From Luidia sarsii (Eukaryota > Echinodermata > Asteroidea > Paxillosida > Luidiidae): 64,000 nt of DNA. Each line of letters begins with the position of its first letter. Position 1 is the first letter of the stretch. The notes under the pieces are model-generated. The model saw only the letters and a program-made list of their open reading frames with translations. It was not told where the DNA came from and did not search any database. The translations under genes were made by a program, and so were the position numbers. This document shows, one piece after another, positions 58,491 to 64,000 of the stretch. The stretch spans positions 6,147,274 through 6,211,273 of the forward strand of contig OX465121.1 of NCBI GenBank assembly GCA_949987565.1, read 5' to 3'.

Positions 58491-61400
58491 CTCCTTTTTC
58501 CTCTTCCACTTCTTAGGTTTTTTCAGTGTTTTCAGATTCCCCCATCTGATGTGACACATGTTGAATTGGCCAACCCTTAAAGGCTCCTTCTTTTGATGCT
58601 CGGGGTTCCCATTGAGATCCTGCTTTATAGGGATCCTTCCGTGGTACTACAGTTTAAGGTGTAACCCCTTTTAAGGTCCCTGAATTGCATCTTTTTAAAG
58701 TAAATTAAGGTTAGATATTTTCAAAGCTCGCTTTTGTAAAGGTTCTTCTTCTAAGGCTACTTAAGTTGCCTTGCTTTCCCATCATACACCAACTATAAGC
58801 ACACCTGATTTGCATGTCCACCAATCTCTCTGCATGGCTGAAACCCTGGTTGCCATGGCGACCGACAAACGAGGTATGACGGTCATTATGCCGGCATATC
58901 GTGCGGGTGCACTGCAGCAAGCAGACATCACCAAGTGATTCCGCGTGTTGTGCATTGACAGTGTTCTTGATCGATCATGATATTTCGCAATATTATTTTT
59001 AACTTTGCTGTTAACAGCAGACCTGCGCTGCATTGCATTTCATTGTAGACAATCCCGATTAATCATCTATAATTACTCAATTAATTAATCAATAATTATA
59101 TAGGCCTATGTATGCTACGTGATATTTCCTTTCCTCCCTCCTCATTGTTCTCCCTCCTTATCCTTCTCCTCGTCCTTCTCAGTCTCCTCTTCACTCTCCT
59201 CGTCTCCTTCTTTCTCCCTCCCCTCACCCCCTTACAATCTCACCCCTCCATTTTTCTTCACGTCTTCCCATTCACTACCACAGCGGTCAACAGTGCATTT
59301 CTATTCTACGCATCGGTCCGCGGTAACTGGAAACACAACCTTAGGCAGACCAGACGGAATCCAAAATACTCAGTAACTCTCACACGCGGCGTACCCTGCC
59401 TCATAGTGTCCCTTATCATGTATCCCCTGGGGCCTCTGCGCTTGTTCCGTCGACCTAAACCCAATCAGGCCATACGTCCATCCACCTGCAGAAGCAGGGC
59501 GGAGAAAATGAACGATTCCCCGAAGACCCTGCGTTTATTTATGGTCGCTGTGATGCCTTCAGGAGCTGATTAAATTGGGTTAGGGAAGGCTTTCCCCATT
59601 GGCAGTCAGGAATGGAGACCTACAGGCAACTAGTGACCTGCATGCGTCTTGAGCTGGATAATCCAGCACAGTTACAATCCAGGTTTTAAGTGCCTTGCCC
59701 ACAAAAGACCGTGTAAGTTGGCCTCGAGAATGTACGTGTTACCGCGAGATTCCTGACTTCCGGGCTCCTCGGATAGGAGGTAAAGCGTGGAGCGTCGAAC
59801 GTTTTTTGCTAATATATTTTGTTTTTAGTTGGAAAGAGGCTTTCTTCATTATGTAATAATGCATTCAAAATTGGGCACGTGTTAATCTCCGATAGCAGGC
59901 GGCGCGGTGCCCGAAAGTGCATGTACGGTGACCTTTTTCACCACGAGAGTTACACGGTCTATATCCCCGATCATAATACAGGAGTGAGGAGATCCACGAT
60001 GCTAAGATCCCATTTGGGGCTTTCCTTGGGTTTAACGACACGATTAATTTCTGATCTCATACAGGGTTCCTGCCCTACGATCTTACAGAACGACTATTAA
60101 GTCGACTTTTATTTGTTGGGCCCCGGAAGCTAGAATGCCATAATCTTCGCGTGTAAAACAGCATCAATCTTCGCGTGTAAAACAGCATCTGTGTTACTGC
60201 ACGGATTCTATTTTTGAAGTCTTGCCTTAGTTGCGCGTTGCTTTCCTTTTTCATTCTGTTTTATCGCCGAATAATACAAAAGCAAAGGACAATTTGTTTC
60301 ATCCTTTTTTTCTCCTAGGTACGGAAAGACCTGTCCAATTTGCTGTGATGGATTCTCTCGTCTGAGCACATGCCCATGTAGAATTCAAGAAAAGAAACAA
60401 TTTCTGGACGAATGTGGATTTGTATTTTTGAAATATGGTGAATGTCAGACAATAATACCGGTTCCTTGCTGGCTAGGGCGAGACAGATACACTCGTGGTT
60501 GGATACTGATGTTGAGAAATGACTTATGTCTCCTTTCACCATGTGACGAGGGAAAGGGGAAGGTTGCGAGAGAGTAAATATTTGGATTGAACATGACCAT
60601 ACAAAAATAAATAGAGAGCAACTGTGAAGTGGACATCAGCTCAGTCAGCCTTTCCATTCTGAACAAAGTAGTGAAAATGTTGGGTTTTTTTATCAATTTT
60701 TTGATAAGAGATGTTACAGCCATTCTTCTTGCCGTTCATTCCAAGCAAAGGTATACAGGCAAAGGTCTTGTGCCTTTCCTGGAAATCCTGGAATTATGAA
60801 ATGGATGTTGTTTAGCACCGGGTACACAGGGAATCCGACAAAGACGACTGAAGGGTCCATGGTTTGTCTGATTTCTGTATTCTTTTGGCAACCGAAATCA
60901 CAAACCAGTCAACCTCTTGAAATGCAGTGTATATTCTGTATGATTGTAAACCTCTTTGGCATTCCTCGTGCTACGTGTTTTGAGCACCATAATTCAATCA
61001 TTTCTAGATTTGGTTGGCATGTCAACACAATACATTTAATCAATTATTTCCCACAGTGTTGATTTAATCGAATCTAACGCATAAGGGTTTTTTTCTGTTC
61101 ACTTGGAGTCTACGACTGTTTGCTACGGCAGATGTTTTCCCTCTCAGAAGAAATCAACATTTGGAAATGTAGACATCCTATTTCCTTTAGAAAATCTAGA
61201 CGCATGTTTCATTCACTGGCGTGAATGTCGGAGTTGTCTGTGTGCAAGATAGGATGGCGATGTATGGGAGTATTTGGTTTGGTCAAATGGGAAGCAGACA
61301 TGCATCCATCATCATCCATCTTGGCATCTTTCCTTCTGTGTGATGGCGTCTTATATAGACATCCATTTCTGTTTCTTATAATTTGGCCGTTCCTCAAAAC

Positions 61401-62756
61401 AAAATGGAAATCTGGAGACTACATGCCTGGATCCAAGGGCAGACAGATGTAGGAGTCAATTCACATCGTAAGGTTTTTATTGATCGATGATTCTATAATG
61501 ATATCTCAGGGTATATTGTTTTCTTCCCTGGGTCCACCTCACACTATACTGCATCTCTCTCCACTATAGACACTAGTATCATACATTGGCCAAGTCAATG
61601 CTGAGACAAGTCAGCGCAATAGAGGGTTGACATGTCTGTCCTTCGCTTTAATCCCCTCGGTATTTACATTACGCGATCATCTTCTTCGTTTTGTAGTTAA
61701 TGGTTTGCAGCATATGGCCTTGTCACGTCCCTGTCATATTTATTTCCTTATAGTCTTTAGAAAAACAAATTCCGTAAAAAATATCCGTATGATTTTTAGC
61801 GGCAAGATGCGTTTCGTGCTTCATAATTTGTGTATTTATATGTTCATATTAATTGATATATCTAGTCATAAATAATAATTCAGAACCACAATTTGTCCGT
61901 GGGTACATGGACTGCAAGTGGCGTTGGGTGACACGCGTATACCGTCAATCGCGATCGTGAATATCAACGCAAAGTTAATTTCTGGGTTCCAATCCCGCCA
62001 GTTTGTTCCCAATACCTTATTTCTGCATGCAGAGGTCTACGCCTCGTTTCTTGCCACAGTAATATTGGCCACCGTCTTATTTCGATGTGAGTGGCTTGCT
62101 TGGTCTCCTCCGATGCATGGACTTCGGCAGGTGTGGTCAAATTGAGCCGTTGCGAAACGACAATTGCCCGTTAGTGCCAGTGCTTCAGGCGCCGTCTCTT
62201 GAAGGTTATATAGGAAGATGAGCAAAACTGCCTTCCTCGGATAAGACAAGGTGTTCCGTGAAGGAAATGTCACCAATACAGAAAAAACATGCAGTCAGTG
62301 AAATAAGGGAAGATCTACACGTCTCTATAGACTGAGATGAATGGATTGAATATAATTTGATTTTGAACAAGTCACGGCTAAAAGTACCGATCCGTTGCCT
62401 CGGGAACAGGTGATTTTTTTTTAACTGTAAACAAAATTGTTGTCTGAACCACTGCATTCAATCGACCATGTTTATTGATAACACTTGACCCGTGCGGTCC
62501 CGTGTTTTAATAACATTCTGTCTGGGGTGTATATATAAGCTGTATGTGTTCGCTTCCGCCTCTTATCTCCCTCTCCATAACTATTATTATTTACCATAAA
62601 AATCCTTCAAAACAGAATTTACTCAGTCTTCTTGCACGGAAAAAGAAATACAGAGTGATGCAAACTGCACAGTCTCTATCTCTGTCTGTCTCTCTCGATC
62701 TCTCTCCTCTTCTCTCTCTACCTCTCTCTCTACCTCTACCTCTCTCTCTCACACTC
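58491..62756. other. ADCY3-like intron 3, no exon recognised
   Basis: The intron after exon 3 continues through this stretch. I searched for the expected ILFADIVGFT-encoding exon by eye and did not find it. An 84-codon open stretch at about 60310-60570 follows an acceptor-like TTCTCCTAG, but it lacks cyclase similarity. A CT-rich microsatellite occupies about 62665-62755. Confidence 0.5.
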
Positions 62757-63996
62757 TAAGGCTGTTGTCGTGAGAAAAAATTCTTGTCGACATGTCGCGA
62801 GAATTTTATGCCGACTGTCGACATTGTCGCGACAGAGACCCGATTTAGTCAAAAATCTGTAATCACAATGTTAGATTTTTTTTAGGTAATAAACGAATGG
62901 GGCATGTCAAACCGCCATAGTTGTGCACTTGTGAAATTAGTTTTCATGGATAATCTTAATTTCAATAAAATTTCACATTTAATAGCTTTCGTATTTAAGA
63001 TGATACACAACAAAATAATTTTGGTGCCGATATTGGGTGTTACAGTCGTAATTTCCTAAAAAAATCATAAAAAAGCGATTGCTCATTGTTTATTCATGAC
63101 GTCATCGATCGGCGATGCGTGCGTTCTCACTGCAAGAAATAATGAATATTTATGAATTCGCTGCACAGCGGCTGCAGTGGTTTTCCTATTGGCTATGCAC
63201 ATGGAAGTTGGAGAACCAGATAGTTTCAATGAAAAGAAAAGATGTCACCGTCCGAACCTAGCTAAAGGTAGCCGCGTATTGGGCACCCAAAAACCAGCCG
63301 CGTATTGGGCCCAAAAACGGAGGAGGCCGCGTATTCAGCCAAACATTCAGACAAACCTAGAACGTATGCGGCAAAGGAGGCCTTTTTCCGATGTACATAA
63401 TGTACTTCCGGTCCGTTTTTCAACAAAATAAAATCCGCGGCCGCCGGGATTTTGGGCCCAAACATGCGGCTACTTTCAGCTGGTTACCGACCGCCACGCA
63501 CGTGCGATCTCATTTCTCGATCCTTCCCTCGGACGTCCACGATCTTTCCCGATCTCTGCATTGCACTGGTATCCCGTACGCACGTGTATTAAAAGCATGC
63601 GATGCAGCAACGTATACCAGCTACTGTACTGCTGACGACCGGCCATAGAAACGTGCGCTATACACTAGTGGCAGTATTTACACTGTACATCGTAATGGCA
63701 AAATGCGTTCGGTGAACGATTTTCTTTGGTCGCGTCGCGATCCCTTCCAACTTCCAACATATTTAGTAACTATTATTTTGTGGCGTGGATAAGCAAAAAT
63801 GAAATGCTCAGCGCACAATTTTAGGATTTTTTGTTCCCTTTTTATTCCCTTCTTTTCAGAGATTGGCCATAATGAATAGAGGTAGGCTAATGTATTTTAT
63901 TGTTTTTGTCGCGACAACCGAAAAACCTTGTCGACATGTCGGAATATTTTCTTTGTCGCGACAATGTCGACAAAAGCCTTGTCGACAACAGCCTTA
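62757..63996. mobile_element. 1.24-kb inverted-repeat DNA element with subterminal palindromes
   Basis: Ends are TAAGGCTGTTGTCG at 62757 and CGACAACAGCCTTA at 63996, perfect 14-bp inverted repeats if the flanking TA is counted, consistent with a TA target duplication. Both ends contain several TTGTCGACATGTCG and TGTCGCGACA palindromes. No transposase ORF was seen. Another inverted-repeat unit lies inside at about 63258-63482. Confidence 0.75.
63258..63482. mobile_element. Inverted-repeat unit nested in the 1.24-kb element
   Basis: AGCTAAAGGTAGCCGCGTAT near 63260 and ATGCGGCTACTTTCAGCT near 63463 are imperfect reverse complements. GCCGCGTATTGGGC is also tandemly repeated inside the left half. 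This could be a separate small insertion. Confidence 0.6.
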
Positions 63997-64000
63997 TCAC

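Noticed and set aside
59112..59573. 153-codon plus-strand ORF
   Set aside because: Its first part is translation of a CT-rich stretch; there is no conserved motif and no splice support in the ADCY3 intron.
60310..60570. 84-codon Cys-rich open stretch after an acceptor-like TTCTCCTAG
   Set aside because: No similarity to the expected adenylate cyclase exon, no matching donor, and a length within chance for this region.

Overview
The window is animal nuclear DNA with spliced genes, long introns and GT-AG junctions. It carries parts or all of six genes whose exons can be joined in frame by eye. The content (SLCO4-type transporter, selenoprotein O homologue, tandem microsomal epoxide hydrolases, type 3 adenylate cyclase) suits an invertebrate deuterostome. 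The habit of placing minisatellites directly after splice donors recalls the 'mirage' minisatellites I remember from amphioxus genes, so a cephalochordate (Branchiostoma-like) is my best guess. The species assignment is inference.

Layout, left to right. (1) 969-7584, minus: a complete SLCO4A-like organic anion transporter, 10 coding exons, 710 aa, with a likely non-coding first exon near 9.87-10.05 kb. (2) 11399-16117, plus: an eight-exon gene of 281 codons that I do not recognise, whose last intron is filled by a large minisatellite. (3) 18051-22859, minus: a complete selenoprotein O (SelO) pseudokinase/AMPylase homologue, 10 exons, 599 aa, with Cys where vertebrates have Sec. (4) 26870-31747 and 35791-40404, plus: two tandem microsomal epoxide hydrolases (EPHX1-like), eight exons each with matching exon phases, 456 and 457 aa, catalytic residues intact, and signs of gene conversion. 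(5) 46438 to beyond the right edge, plus: the first three coding exons of an ADCY3-like adenylate cyclase, running from the N-terminus through the first six membrane segments to the start of the C1a catalytic domain.

The genes do not form a pathway or operon. SLCO4A imports organic anions, EPHX1 hydrolyses epoxides at the ER, SelO is a mitochondrial redox/AMPylation enzyme and ADCY3 makes cAMP. Only the EPHX1 pair is a local family expansion.

The rest is dominated by repeats: at least nine tandem arrays lying in the 5' part of introns, simple repeats (TTGC, TCTCTG, GGT), several short inverted-repeat elements (MITE-like, one with a perfect 9-bp target duplication), a dispersed family recognisable by the core CGATCCTAGCAGGACC, and a 1.24-kb inverted-repeat element at the right edge. 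I saw no rRNA, tRNA or CRISPR. The long low-complexity ORFs are translations of tandem repeats.
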